DNA from: Rhodoferax sp. | GTDB lineage: Bacteria; Pseudomonadota; Gammaproteobacteria; Burkholderiales; Burkholderiaceae_C | NCBI RefSeq assembly: GCF_028689295.1 | Contig: NZ_JAQTWL010000004.1 | Coordinates: 1-64,000, forward strand | Direction of reading: 5' to 3' | DNA length: 64,000 bases | Shown here: one piece after another, positions 17,609 to 27,247 of the stretch | How positions within the stretch are numbered: position 1 is the first letter of the stretch | How the letters are laid out: each line of letters begins with the position of its first letter | Translations under genes and position numbers: made by a program | The notes under the pieces: model-generated | The model's input: only the letters and a program-made list of their open reading frames with translations | What the model was told of the DNA's origin: nothing | Databases searched by the model: none

Positions 17609-18751
17609 TTACAGACCCTGCGGACCCATTTCACGGCGATACCAGGCATGAAAATGCTGCATGCCGTCTTCCATCGGGCTCTGGTAGGGGCCGACCTCGT
17701 TGTCGCCACGCGCGAGCAGCGCCTTGCGCCCGGCGTCCATGCGTTCGCCGATCTCGTCGTCTTCCAGGCAGGTTTCCATGTAGGCGGCCTGCTGGGCTTC
17801 GACAAACTCACGCTCGAACGCGGCAATTTCCTCGGGGTAGAAAAATTCCACCTGGTTCAGCGTCTTGTTCGGCCCCATCGGGTGCAGCGTCGATACCGTG
17901 AGCACATGCGGGTACCACTCGACCATGATGTGCGGGTAATAGGTGAGCCAGATGGCGCCGCGCTCGGGGGCTGCCCCGTTGCGGTAGTTCAGCAGCGCAT
18001 CGTGCCAGCGCTGGTACACCTTGGAACCCGGCTTGCCAAAGGCCTTGGAGACGCCCACGGTCTGCACTGAAAACTGCTCGCCGAACTGCCAGCGCAGGTC
18101 GTCACAGGTGACAAAGTGACCCAGCCCTGGATGGAACGGGCCCACGTGGTAGTCCTCCAGATAGACCTCGATGAAGGTTTTCCAGTTGTAGTTGCACTCG
18201 TGCAGCTCGGTTTTGTCGAGCACGTAGCCAGAAAAGTCCAGCGCAGCCTGTTCGCCCATGCCCGCCAGATCAGCCGCCACGTCGCGGCCGTTGTTCTCGA
18301 ACAGCAGGCCGTTCCACTCGCGCAATGGGTAGTTGTGCAGGTTCAGGCAGGGGTCGCTGGGAAAGTGGGGCGCGCCAATGAGCTTGCCCGCAGGCAGTTG
18401 GCCAGCGCTGTCGCCGGCGCTGTAGGTCCAGCGGTGGATCGGGCAGACGATGTTGCCCGCAGAGGTGTTGGGCAAGGTGCCACGGCCCTTGAGCATGATG
18501 GCCTGGCGATGGCGGCAGACGTTGGAGATCAGCTCGATGCCGCCGGGCGTGCGCAGCAGCGAGCGACCCTCGCCCTCGTGTGCCAGCGTGGCGTAGTCGC
18601 CCACGTTGGGCACACTGGCGGCGTGACCCACATAGCGTGGTCCCCGCTGAAACAGGGTTTGCAGTTCGCGCTGGTAGAGCGCGGGATCGAAATAGCTTGA
18701 AACTGGTAGTTGGCCGGTGGCCTGCTGCAGTTGAAGACTTAAATCAGACAT
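17609..18751 (-). CDS. Rieske non-heme iron oxygenase, alpha subunit
   Basis: A 380-residue ring-hydroxylating-type oxygenase. The Rieske [2Fe-2S] ligands are Cys79/His81 (NVCRHRQ) and Cys103/His106 (IVCPIHRW). The mononuclear iron histidines are His202 and His207 (EDYHVGPFHPGLGHF). The C-terminal SRPBCC-type catalytic domain continues to the end. No ferredoxin, reductase or beta subunit gene is adjacent, so electron donors must come from elsewhere, as in one-subunit demethylase or choline-type oxygenases. The substrate is unknown. Confidence 0.85.
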   Translation of the reverse strand: MSDLSLQLQQATGQLPVSSYFDPALYQRELQTLFQRGPRYVGHAASVPNVGDYATLAHEGEGRSLLRTPGGIELISNVCRHRQAIMLKGRGTLPNTSAGNIVCPIHRWTYSAGDSAGQLPAGKLIGAPHFPSDPCLNLHNYPLREWNGLLFENNGRDVAADLAGMGEQAALDFSGYVLDKTELHECNYNWKTFIEVYLEDYHVGPFHPGLGHFVTCDDLRWQFGEQFSVQTVGVSKAFGKPGSKVYQRWHDALLNYRNGAAPERGAIWLTYYPHIMVEWYPHVLTVSTLHPMGPNKTLNQVEFFYPEEIAAFEREFVEAQQAAYMETCLEDDEIGERMDAGRKALLARGDNEVGPYQSPMEDGMQHFHAWYRREMGPQGL

Positions 18752-18933
18752 GGGTGACCTGACCTAAAGACTCCCCACAGGGAGATGCGCTGGTGGCCGT
18801 AGCCGTGCGCGAGACGAAAGAACCCAGCCGGGGCTGGTACAAGAGATGGAATTGTACCTTTGCGGCCCCGCCCGGCATGGGCTTGGCAACAACGCCTAAA
18901 ATCGTCATTTTGACTCCGGGAGTGTTGCGTTTT

Positions 18934-19176
18934 ATGGTTACTGCCTCCAAACATGGACCCGCTGCGCCGGCGCACTATGAGGCGGCGTTGCAGGAGCTTG
19001 AGCAATTGGTGGCCAGGCTGGAATCCGGTGACATGCCCCTGGAGCAACTCCTGACGCAGTACCAGCGTGGTGCGGAATTGCTGAAGTTTTGTCGCGACCG
19101 ACTGGCTGCCGTTGAAGAGCAAATCAAGGTGCTGGACCAGGGCACGCTCAAGCCATGGACCAGCGACGCAGCATGA
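18934..19176 (+). CDS. xseB: exodeoxyribonuclease VII small subunit
   Basis: The small subunit of the ssDNA exonuclease ExoVII. The 80-residue helical protein has the family core [42 protein letters not shown] 18934 is preceded at a distance of 11 by GGGAG; a longer frame upstream is unconserved. The stop overlaps the ispA start (ATGA), so translation is coupled. The 182 bp upstream, up to the divergent oxygenase start, shows no further gene. Confidence 0.92.
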   Translation: MVTASKHGPAAPAHYEAALQELEQLVARLESGDMPLEQLLTQYQRGAELLKFCRDRLAAVEEQIKVLDQGTLKPWTSDAA

Positions 19177-20093
19177 CCGGCACATTTGACTTGAATGACT
19201 GGTGCACGCAGCATCTGCAGCGCGTGGAGCAGGCGCTGGACACATGGGTCAGCGTCGATGCGTCCTCCGATCTGGCGCACGCTGCGCCCGCCGACCTGAT
19301 GCTGGCCATGCGCTACGCCGTGCTCGATGGCGGCAAGCGCCTGCGCCCGTTGCTGGTGCTGGCGGCATGTGAGGCCGTCTCTGGCGAGGTGGTGGAAGCC
19401 GCTTTGCGCGCCGCTTGCGCCGTTGAACTGATCCACGCCTATTCGCTGGTGCACGACGACATGCCGTGCATGGACAACGACGTGTTGCGCCGCGGCAAGC
19501 CCACCGTGCACGTGCAGTTTGGCTCGGCCAGTGCCTTGTTGGCGGGTGACGCCTTGCAAGCCCTGGCTTTTGAGCTGCTGACCCCGGATGACGCCGCTGT
19601 GCCGGCCAGCCGCCAGGCCCGCTTGTGCCGTTTGCTGGCGCGCGCTGCGGGTTGTGCGGGCATGGCCGGTGGCCAGGCCATTGACCTGGCCAGCGTCGGG
19701 CGGCCCCTGACCGAAGACCAGCTGCGCCAAATGCACCAGCTCAAAACAGGCGCCCTGTTGCAGGCCAGCGTGATGATGGGTGCCGCTTGTGGCGACGCCA
19801 CGGCGCAGGCTGTAAAAGCCTTGCAGGCCTATGGAGCCGCCATTGGTCTGGCATTTCAGGTGGTGGACGACATCCTGGACGTCACCGCCGATTCAGCCAC
19901 CCTGGGTAAAACGCCAGGCAAGGACCAGGCCCAACACAAGCCCACCTATGTGTCGCTGATGGGGCTGGAGCGCGCCCATGCCTATGCCCAGACCCTGTAC
20001 CAGCAGGCCTTGGCGGCGCTGGCGTCGAGCGGCTTGGCGGATACCCGTGCGCTGCAAGGGCTGGCAAGCCTGATGGTGCAGCGTTCAAGCTGA
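19173..20093 (+). CDS. ispA: farnesyl diphosphate synthase
   Basis: It condenses DMAPP and IPP to geranyl and farnesyl diphosphate. The 306-residue all-helical prenyltransferase has the first Asp-rich motif DDMPCMDND (from about residue 95), the second DDILD near residue 240, GGKRLRP and the [15 protein letters not shown] region. ATG 19173 overlaps the xseB stop; an in-frame ATG at 19155 is an alternative. It sits between xseB and dxs, the common proteobacterial isoprenoid block. Confidence 0.95.
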   Translation: MTGTFDLNDWCTQHLQRVEQALDTWVSVDASSDLAHAAPADLMLAMRYAVLDGGKRLRPLLVLAACEAVSGEVVEAALRAACAVELIHAYSLVHDDMPCMDNDVLRRGKPTVHVQFGSASALLAGDALQALAFELLTPDDAAVPASRQARLCRLLARAAGCAGMAGGQAIDLASVGRPLTEDQLRQMHQLKTGALLQASVMMGAACGDATAQAVKALQAYGAAIGLAFQVVDDILDVTADSATLGKTPGKDQAQHKPTYVSLMGLERAHAYAQTLYQQALAALASSGLADTRALQGLASLMVQRSS

Positions 20094-20122
20094 CGCACTC
20101 CCTGTTGTCAAAATCAGAGCCT

Positions 20123-21994
20123 ATGTTGATGAATATCCCTTACCCCTTGCTGCAGACCATCCATGCCCCGGCTGACCTGCGGCATCTGCCGCGCGAGCAA
20201 CTCGACACCCTGGCCACCGAACTGCGGGCCTTTTTGCTGGAAAGCGTGTCCAAAACCGGCGGCCACCTGAGCTCCAACCTGGGCACGGTTGAACTCACGG
20301 TGGCGCTGCACTATGTGTTTAACACACCCTACGACCGGGTGGTATGGGACGTGGGCCATCAGACCTACCCGCACAAAATCCTCACCGGGCGGCGCGAGCG
20401 CATGGGAAGCCTGCGCCAGTTGGGCGGTTTGAGCGGTTTTCCGCAGCGCGCCGAGAGCGAATTCGACGCCTTCGGCACAGCCCACTCCAGCACCTCGATC
20501 TCGGCCGCCCTGGGCATGGCCATGGCCTCACGGCTCAAGGGCGAAGACCGGCATGCCATCGCCGTGATTGGCGACGGCGCCATGACCGCCGGCATGGCTT
20601 TTGAAGCCATGAACAACGCCGGGGTATCGGACTGCAACCTGCTGGTGATCCTGAACGACAACGACATGTCGATCAGCCCGCCGGTGGGCGCGCTCAACCG
20701 CTATCTGGCCAAGCTGCTCAGCGGCCAGTTTTATGCCGCTGCCAAAAGCGCCAGCAAAAACGTGCTGCGCGGTGCGCCACCGCTGCTGGAGCTGGCGCGC
20801 CGTTTTGAAGAGTCGGCCAAGGGCATGGTCAGCCGGGTCACGCTGTTCGAGAAATTCGGCTTCAACTATGTGGGCCCGATCGACGGCCATGACGTGCAGA
20901 CGCTGGTGTCAGTGCTGGAAAACATCAAGCACCTTAAGGGCCCGCAGTTTTTGCACGTGGTCACCAAAAAAGGCCAGGGCTACAAGCTGGCCGAGGCCGA
21001 CCCGGTGGCCTACCACGGCCCGGGCAAGTTCGACCCGGCGGTGGGCCTGCAAAAATCCGCCGCTTGCAAACCCACCTTTACCCAGGTGTTCGGCGACTGG
21101 CTGTGCGACATGGCGGCGGCCGACGACCGGCTGGTGGGTATCACGCCGGCCATGCGCGAAGGCTCGGGCATGGTGGCCTTTGAGCAGCGCTTTCCGACGC
21201 GCTATTTTGATGTCGGCATTGCCGAGCAGCATGCGGTGACTTTTGCCGCCGGCCTGGCTTGCGAGGGCCTGAAGCCCGTGGTGGCGATTTACTCCACCTT
21301 TTTGCAGCGCGCCTACGACCAGTTGATCCACGACGTGGCCATCCAGAACCTGCCGGTGGTGTTTGCGCTCGACCGTGCCGGCCTGGTCGGTGCCGACGGC
21401 GCCACCCACGCGGGTGCCTATGACATCCCTTTTCTGCGCTGCATTCCCAATGTCAGTTTGGCCTGTCCGGCCGATGAAAACGAGTGCCGCCAGTTGCTCA
21501 GCACCGCTTATGCCCAAAGCACCCCGGTGGCGGTGCGTTACCCGCGTGGCGTGGGTGCTGGCGTGGCGGTGACCTGCACACTCGATGCGCTGCCGTTCGG
21601 CAAGGGCGAAATCCGCCGAACTGGCCAGCGCGTGGCCATTCTGGCCTTTGGCACGCTGCTGTACCAGGCACTCGATGCCGCGCAGGGCCTGGACGCCACC
21701 GTGGTCAACATGCGCTGGGCCAAGCCGCTCGATGTGGACCTGCTGCTGCAAGTCGCAGCCAGCCACGAGGCTTTGGTCACGCTGGAAGAGGGCGCCATCA
21801 TGGGCGGCGCCGGCAGCGCCGTGCTCGAAGCCCTGGCCGCAGCTGGTATCACCAAACCGGTGTTGCAACTGGGTTTGCCCGACAAGTTCATCGAGCATGG
21901 CGATCCGGCCAAATTGCTGGCCTTGCAGGGGTTGGATGCGTCCGGTATTGAGGCATCTATTCGCACTCGCTTTGCCTTAACGCAAGATATTTGA
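20123..21994 (+). CDS. dxs: 1-deoxy-D-xylulose-5-phosphate synthase
   Basis: First enzyme of the MEP pathway, joining pyruvate and glyceraldehyde 3-phosphate with thiamine diphosphate. The 623-residue protein shows [21 protein letters not shown], the ThDP motif [16 protein letters not shown] (about 150), the transketolase pyrimidine domain ([18 protein letters not shown]) and a C-terminal domain ending near [13 protein letters not shown] 20123 is chosen; ATG 20129 and TTG 20105 are alternatives and none has a strong ribosome-binding site. It follows ispA by 29 bp. Confidence 0.95.
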   Translation: MLMNIPYPLLQTIHAPADLRHLPREQLDTLATELRAFLLESVSKTGGHLSSNLGTVELTVALHYVFNTPYDRVVWDVGHQTYPHKILTGRRERMGSLRQLGGLSGFPQRAESEFDAFGTAHSSTSISAALGMAMASRLKGEDRHAIAVIGDGAMTAGMAFEAMNNAGVSDCNLLVILNDNDMSISPPVGALNRYLAKLLSGQFYAAAKSASKNVLRGAPPLLELARRFEESAKGMVSRVTLFEKFGFNYVGPIDGHDVQTLVSVLENIKHLKGPQFLHVVTKKGQGYKLAEADPVAYHGPGKFDPAVGLQKSAACKPTFTQVFGDWLCDMAAADDRLVGITPAMREGSGMVAFEQRFPTRYFDVGIAEQHAVTFAAGLACEGLKPVVAIYSTFLQRAYDQLIHDVAIQNLPVVFALDRAGLVGADGATHAGAYDIPFLRCIPNVSLACPADENECRQLLSTAYAQSTPVAVRYPRGVGAGVAVTCTLDALPFGKGEIRRTGQRVAILAFGTLLYQALDAAQGLDATVVNMRWAKPLDVDLLLQVAASHEALVTLEEGAIMGGAGSAVLEALAAAGITKPVLQLGLPDKFIEHGDPAKLLALQGLDASGIEASIRTRFALTQDI

Positions 21995-22132
21995 AAACAA
22001 CAGCCATTTTTGAGGGTAAACCCGCCCGTTTGCAGGGGGCACATTTCTTAGAATATCAGATGACACTTAACCGTCGTTGCCATGCATTGCTGCATGGCTG
22101 GAAATTCAGTTTGCAACTTCAGGAGTAAATCA

Positions 22133-23218
22133 ATGGATCGTCGTTCTCTCATTAAAAATGCAGGTATTGCAGGTGTTTTGGCGGCGGGTGCTGCACCGGC
22201 CGTGCATGCCCAGGGCGCCAATGTGCGTTGGCGTCTGGCTTCGAGCTTTCCCAAGTCGTTGGCCACCATTTTTGGCAGCGCCGAGATGTTTGCCAAGACC
22301 ATCAAGGACCTGTCGGGCGGCAAGTTTGAAGTGTCGGTGCATGCCGCTGGCGAACTGATGCCGGCGTTTGGCGTGGTCGATGGCATTCAGAATGGCACGG
22401 TTGAAATGGCGCAGACGGCGTCCTATTATTTCACCGGCAAGGATCCGATTTTTGCCTTTGGCTGTGCCGTGCCTTTCGGCCTGACCGCGCGCCAGATGGA
22501 TGCCTGGATGGAGCACGGCAATGGCCGCAAGCTGATGGACGAGTTTTATGCCAAGTACAACATCAAGAGCCGCAGCGCGGGCAACACCGGCACGCAGATG
22601 GGCGGCTGGTACCGCAAGGAAATCAAGACCGTGAAAGACCTCAAGGGTCTGAAGATGCGCATGGGCGGCGGCCTGTTTGGCGAGGCCATGCAAAAGCTTG
22701 GCGTGGTGCCGCAGAACATGCCCGCCGGTGAGGTCTATCAGGCGCTGGAAAAAGGCACGCTGGACGCTACCGAGTTCGTCGGTCCTTACGATGACCAGAA
22801 GCTGGGCTTCAACAAGGTGGCCCCCTTTTATTACTACCCAGGCTGGTGGGAAGGCGGCGCTGAGCTGGAATTTTTCATCAACACCAAGGCCTATGCGGCG
22901 CTGTCGCCTGAATTCCAGGCGATGGTCGATGTGGCCACTGCCGTGGCGGCGCGTGACATGACGGCCAAGTACGATGCCTATAACCCCATCGCCTTGAAGA
23001 GCCTGGTCGCTGACAAGACCCAGCTCAAGCCATTTCCCAAGGAAATCATGGATGCGGGCTTCAAGGCTTCGATGGAAGTGTTTGCCGAGCACGAAGCCAA
23101 GTCGCCTGAATTCAAGAAAATCCACCAGGACATGCGTGCCTTCCAGCGCGACCAGTTGCTGTGGCTGCGTTTTTCGGAAATGCGTTTTGACAGCTACATG
23201 GCGGGCGTCAAGATTTAA
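22133..23218 (+). CDS. TRAP transporter substrate-binding protein (DctP/TakP type), copy 1
   Basis: A 361-residue periplasmic binding protein. MDRRSLIKNAGIAGVLAAGA...HAQ is a twin-arginine signal peptide. The mature part has WRLASSFPKSL, SGGKFEVSVHAAGELMPAFGVVDGIQNGTVEM and GGWYRKEIKTVKDLKGLKMRMGG, typical of the TakP-like DctP branch that binds carboxylates such as 2-oxoacids. AGGAG precedes ATG 22133 at good spacing. A close paralogue follows at 23469, while the permease genes face it from the other strand. The ligand is not predictable. Confidence 0.9.
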   Translation: MDRRSLIKNAGIAGVLAAGAAPAVHAQGANVRWRLASSFPKSLATIFGSAEMFAKTIKDLSGGKFEVSVHAAGELMPAFGVVDGIQNGTVEMAQTASYYFTGKDPIFAFGCAVPFGLTARQMDAWMEHGNGRKLMDEFYAKYNIKSRSAGNTGTQMGGWYRKEIKTVKDLKGLKMRMGGGLFGEAMQKLGVVPQNMPAGEVYQALEKGTLDATEFVGPYDDQKLGFNKVAPFYYYPGWWEGGAELEFFINTKAYAALSPEFQAMVDVATAVAARDMTAKYDAYNPIALKSLVADKTQLKPFPKEIMDAGFKASMEVFAEHEAKSPEFKKIHQDMRAFQRDQLLWLRFSEMRFDSYMAGVKI

Positions 23219-23247
23219 GCACTTCCAGTCGCAAGCTTTCCCTGTCA

Positions 23248-23291
23248 CGCCTCAAACGTAGCTTGTGCAATGTTTGAGGCGTTTGTGTTTC
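23248..23291 (+). terminator. terminator after first TRAP binding protein
   Basis: CGCCTCAAAC (23248-23257) pairs with GTTTGAGGCG (23272-23281) and is followed by a T-rich run (TTTGTGTTT). It lies 30 bp after the stop codon, so the two paralogues are probably separate transcripts. Confidence 0.7.
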
Positions 23292-23468
23292 CAGCGGGCT
23301 GGATGTGAAATATTTTGAACTCATCTTGAAATTTTGTCTTTCTCTGCGTGATGATTATTCGAGCATGAGTCCACTTGCCGTTTCTAAAATAGAGCGTGAT
23401 TGTTTTCAGTCATCGTGCTGCCTCCGGGTGGCGTGAATTTTTAATTTAACAACTTCAGGAGTACCGAC

Positions 23469-24548
23469 ATGGATCGTCGTTCCCTTATCAAACATGCCGG
23501 CATTGCCGGTGTTCTGACCGCTGGCGTAGCGCCTGCTGTCCATGCGCAGGCCGCCATTCGCTGGCGCCTGGCTTCGAGCTTTCCCAAGTCTCTCGACGTC
23601 CTGATCGGTGGCACCGAGGCATTTGCCAAGGAAGTCAGCGCCATGTCGGGTGGCAAGTTCACTATTTCAGTGCACACCGCAGGTGAGTTGATGCCTGCGT
23701 TCGGTGTGGTCGATGGCGTGCAGAATGGCACGGTTGAATGCGCCCATACCGCACCCTACTATTTCTTTGGCAAGGATGAGGCTTTTGCGCTCGATTGCTC
23801 TATTCCGTTCGGCCTGGATTCGCGCCAGTTGACGGCCTGGATGTTTGCCGGCAATGGTCTGAAGTTGATGCGTGAGTTCTACAGCAACTACAACATTGTC
23901 AATTTTCCGATGGGCAACTCGGGCGCCCAAATGGGCGGCTGGTACCGCAAGGAAATCAAGTCACTGGCCGACATGAAAGGCATGAAAATGCGCATCGGCG
24001 GTTTTGGTGGCCGAATTCTGGAGCGCCTTGGCGGTGTGCCGCAAAACATCCCGGCTGGTGAAATTTACCAGTCGCTGGAAAAAGGCACGGTTGACGCCGC
24101 TGAGTGGATCGGACCGCATGACGACCTGAAGCTGGGTCTATACAAAGTGGCGCCGCATTACTACTACCCGGGCTGGTGGGAGGGCAGCACGCAATTTTCC
24201 CTGTATGTCAACCAGAAGGCCTATGACGGTTTGTCGGCTGAGAACAAGGCGATCATCCTGGCGGCTTCTTCGCGTGCCCATATGTCGATCCAGGCCGACT
24301 ACGACTACAAGAACCCGGGTGCCCTGAAGCAGTTGGTGAGCCAGGGTGCCAAGCTGCACCCGTTCTCCAATGACATCATGAAGGCAGCCTTCAAGGCGAC
24401 CGAGGATGTTTACGCGGAACTGAGTGCCAAAAATCCGAACTGGAAAAAGATTTATGGCGACATGAAACCTTTCCGGGCTGACTCCAACCTGTGGTTCCGT
24501 TTCACCGAAGCCAAGTTTGACGGCTTCATGCAGGCACAAAAACTGTAA
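23469..24548 (+). CDS. TRAP transporter substrate-binding protein (DctP/TakP type), copy 2
   Basis: A 359-residue paralogue of the preceding gene, starting with the near-identical twin-arginine signal MDRRSLIKHAGIAGVLTAGVA and sharing WRLASSFPKSL, GELMPAFGVVDGVQNGTVE, GGWYRKEIKSLADMKGMKMR and YYYPGWWEG. The leader CTTCAGGAGTA is also shared, pointing to a tandem duplication that included the ribosome-binding site. Ligand-contact regions differ enough (e.g. AEWIGPHDDLKL versus TEFVGPYDDQKL) for different substrates to be possible. It ends at a strong bidirectional terminator facing dctM. Confidence 0.9.
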   Translation: MDRRSLIKHAGIAGVLTAGVAPAVHAQAAIRWRLASSFPKSLDVLIGGTEAFAKEVSAMSGGKFTISVHTAGELMPAFGVVDGVQNGTVECAHTAPYYFFGKDEAFALDCSIPFGLDSRQLTAWMFAGNGLKLMREFYSNYNIVNFPMGNSGAQMGGWYRKEIKSLADMKGMKMRIGGFGGRILERLGGVPQNIPAGEIYQSLEKGTVDAAEWIGPHDDLKLGLYKVAPHYYYPGWWEGSTQFSLYVNQKAYDGLSAENKAIILAASSRAHMSIQADYDYKNPGALKQLVSQGAKLHPFSNDIMKAAFKATEDVYAELSAKNPNWKKIYGDMKPFRADSNLWFRFTEAKFDGFMQAQKL

Positions 24549-24560
24549 GTCTTCCGAGGC

Positions 24561-24591
24561 AAAAAAAAACCGCGCACTGCGCGGTTTTTTT
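24561..24591. terminator. bidirectional terminator between dctP copy 2 and dctM
   Basis: CCGCGC-ACT-GCGCGG is flanked by nine As on the left and seven Ts on the right, so it works on both strands between convergent genes. Confidence 0.9.
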
Positions 24592-24621
24592 CGCCTGGAT
24601 AAAGCCACCTGATCTAAGGCC

Positions 24622-26463
24622 TCAGGGCTTGGCTTTCTTGGCATCCTTGGCAATGGCATCCTGCATGGCTTTCATGGGGTCCACTTCCTCCTCTGATGCG
24701 GGTGGTGCCTCCAGGGTGGGCGCCGCGCCGTCAGCCGGTTGAGTGTCATCGGCGGGTGGCTTGTCGGCACCATCCATGGGCTCAGCATCGAGCATTTGCA
24801 ACTGCTCCATCACGGCGGCGTCGCTCAAGCCCTTGTCTTTGGACATGTTGCCGACCACCAGTGACGGGAAAACCATGATGGCGGCCACCATGATGAGCTG
24901 CAACACAATGAAGGCGATGGAGCCCTTGTAGATTTCGTTGGTGGTCACCGCCTTGATGGTTTGCCCGGTCACGCGGTCCTTGTAGTCGAACTTGGCGGCC
25001 ACGCTACGCAGGTAAAACAGGGCAAAACCAAAGGGTGGTGTCAGGAACGAGGTTTGCAGGTTCATGGCGATGATCACGCCAAACCAGATCATGGCCATGT
25101 CCGGTGTCATGCCCGGTATCAGTCCAGGCAGGATTTTCTCTGCCACCGGGGCCAGCAAGGGCAGCACGATGAAGGCAATCTCGAAGAAGTCGATGAACAT
25201 GCCCAGCACGAATACCAGGATGTTGACCACAATCAAAAAGCCCCAGCCGCCACCCGGCATGTCGGTGAACAGATGCTCCACCCAGATGTGGCCATCGGCG
25301 GCGTTGAAGGTGAAGCTGAACACCGTGGAGCCGATCAGGATGAACAGCACGAACGAGGCCAGCTTGGCCGTGTTTTCCAGGGCCTGATTGAGCAGCGGCA
25401 GGGTCAGGCGTTTTTTGCCGACGGCCAGGATCAAGGCCCCGAGCGCGCCCATGGCACCGCCTTCGGTGGGTGTCGCGACGCCGAGAAAAATCGTGCCCAG
25501 CACCAGGAAGATCAGGATCAGCGGCGGCATCAGCACAAACGTGACCTGCTCGGCCAGGCGTGACAGCAGGCCGAGTCTGCTGATGCGGTTGAAAAGCGCC
25601 AGGACCAGGCCCGTGATGGAGGCCAGCGTCAGGGTCATGATCACGATTTCGTCACCTGCAGAGGGGATGCTGCGCTCCAGCCAGCGCGTCATCAGGCTGT
25701 CGTGGACCTGGGCCCAACTCCAGCCAACCGCTGCACAAATGAGCACCAGCACCAGCAGCGACCTGTGGCCCGAGCTGCCATTGGGCTCGCGGTAGATACG
25801 GGCTTCCTGGGGCAGCGCAGGCACCCAGGCTGGTTTGACCAGCGCCACAATGACCACGAACACGATGTACAGCGCCACCAGCAACAGGCCGGGTAGCAGG
25901 GCACCGGCATACATGTCGCCCACAGAGCGGCCCAATTGGTCGGCCAGCACGATCAGCACCAGCGACGGCGGGATGGCTTGCGCCAGGGTGCCAGAGGCGG
26001 TGATGGTGCCGGTGGCGATGGTTCGGTTGTAGCCGTAGCGCAGCATGATGGGCAGCGAGATCAGGCCCATGGAAATCACCGCAGCCGCTACCACACCGGT
26101 GGTCGCTGCCAGCAGTGCACCCACCAGGATCACGGCAATGGCGAGGCCGCCGCGCAACGGGCCAAAGACCTGACCCACGGTTTCAAGCAAATCCTCGGCC
26201 ATGCCCGAGCGCTCCAGAATGATCCCCATGAAGGTGAAAAACGGAATCGCCAGCAGCGTGTCGTTTTGCATGATGCCGAAGATGCGCAGCGGCAGGGCCT
26301 GAAACAGTGATGGCGGGAAGATACCTGCCTCCATGCCGATAAAGCCAAAGCCAAGGCCGGTCGCGGCCAGGGCGAAGGCAACCGGAAAACCGGTCAGCAA
26401 GAAGGCGAACAGGCCGCAGAACATCAGGGGCACAAACTGCTGTGCCAGAAAGGTGGTTTGCAT
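24622..26463 (-). CDS. dctM: TRAP transporter large permease subunit
   Basis: The 12-TM transport subunit of a TRAP carrier, using the sodium or proton gradient. At 613 residues it exceeds the usual 425 or so: there is an additional pair of hydrophobic segments in the middle (SLLVLVLICAAVGWSWAQ and TLTLASITGLVLAL) and a charged Pro/Ala/Glu-rich cytoplasmic tail of about 75 residues (from KDKGLSDAAVMEQ to KDAKKAKP). Core motifs such as TLLAIPFFTFMGIILERSGMAEDLL and PTEGGAMGALGAL are intact. It starts immediately after dctQ. Confidence 0.9.
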   Translation of the reverse strand: MQTTFLAQQFVPLMFCGLFAFLLTGFPVAFALAATGLGFGFIGMEAGIFPPSLFQALPLRIFGIMQNDTLLAIPFFTFMGIILERSGMAEDLLETVGQVFGPLRGGLAIAVILVGALLAATTGVVAAAVISMGLISLPIMLRYGYNRTIATGTITASGTLAQAIPPSLVLIVLADQLGRSVGDMYAGALLPGLLLVALYIVFVVIVALVKPAWVPALPQEARIYREPNGSSGHRSLLVLVLICAAVGWSWAQVHDSLMTRWLERSIPSAGDEIVIMTLTLASITGLVLALFNRISRLGLLSRLAEQVTFVLMPPLILIFLVLGTIFLGVATPTEGGAMGALGALILAVGKKRLTLPLLNQALENTAKLASFVLFILIGSTVFSFTFNAADGHIWVEHLFTDMPGGGWGFLIVVNILVFVLGMFIDFFEIAFIVLPLLAPVAEKILPGLIPGMTPDMAMIWFGVIIAMNLQTSFLTPPFGFALFYLRSVAAKFDYKDRVTGQTIKAVTTNEIYKGSIAFIVLQLIMVAAIMVFPSLVVGNMSKDKGLSDAAVMEQLQMLDAEPMDGADKPPADDTQPADGAAPTLEAPPASEEEVDPMKAMQDAIAKDAKKAKP

Positions 26464-27066
26464 TCAGTGTTCTCCGGCCAGTTTGCGCGCTGCGAGCGCT
26501 TCAAGTTCTTTCAGGTGTTTGGCTTCATCCGATTCGGATTCTTCATGGGACAAGACATCCACCCCGCCGCCAAACAAAAAAGCCAGGCGTTTGATAAGTT
26601 CAGATACACCTTGCATCGCCAGTAACGAAAAACCGAGCGGAATCAGACTGTAAGCCGGCCAACGGATCAGGCCGCCGGCGTTTTGCGACATCTCACCGGT
26701 GGCCAGGGCGTTGGTAAACAGCGGCCAACTCAGCACGATGGACAAAATGCAAAAGGGAAACAACACGCCCACGATGCCGATGACATCGATCCAGTTGCGT
26801 GTGCGCGCACTGAGGCGAGACGAAATAAAGTCAATGCGCACGTGGGAGTTTTTCAAAAAACCATAACCGGCACCCATCAGGAAAACTGCGGCAAACAGGT
26901 ACCACTGAATTTCCAGCAAGCCGTTGGAGCTGACGTTGAAAATTTTGCGCACGATGGCGTTGCCGGCACTGATGAGGGTGGTGGCCAAAATCAGCCACAT
27001 GGTGAGTTTGCCGATGCCGGTGGTGATCTTGTCGATCAGCCGGGACAGCGAGAGCAAAGGGGTCAT
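26464..27066 (-). CDS. dctQ: TRAP transporter small permease subunit
   Basis: A 200-residue four-TM subunit that supports DctM. The first segments (LTMWLILATTLISAGNAIVRK, WYLFAAVFLMGAGYGFLKNSHVRID) match the DctQ family. The C-terminal 40 residues are charged and cytoplasmic. GGAG lies before ATG 27066. Gene order is dctQ-dctM, with both binding-protein genes on the opposite strand beyond a shared terminator. The 181 bp upstream contains no gene. Confidence 0.87.
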   Translation of the reverse strand: MTPLLSLSRLIDKITTGIGKLTMWLILATTLISAGNAIVRKIFNVSSNGLLEIQWYLFAAVFLMGAGYGFLKNSHVRIDFISSRLSARTRNWIDVIGIVGVLFPFCILSIVLSWPLFTNALATGEMSQNAGGLIRWPAYSLIPLGFSLLAMQGVSELIKRLAFLFGGGVDVLSHEESESDEAKHLKELEALAARKLAGEH

Positions 27067-27247
27067 GGTGTCTCCATTGTTAGGAATTCGCGCAATTTGG
27101 CCACGGTAATGGTTGAATGCAATTTTTGAGCCGTCGCAGTTTAGCTGCTCTCACGGGTAAGTTAGCGTGAATAATTTTAGGGCAAGCCTGAAATGTTTCG
27201 CAGAGGGTCAACCCGGGGCTGACCCGAGCACGGGGATTCTCCTGGCC

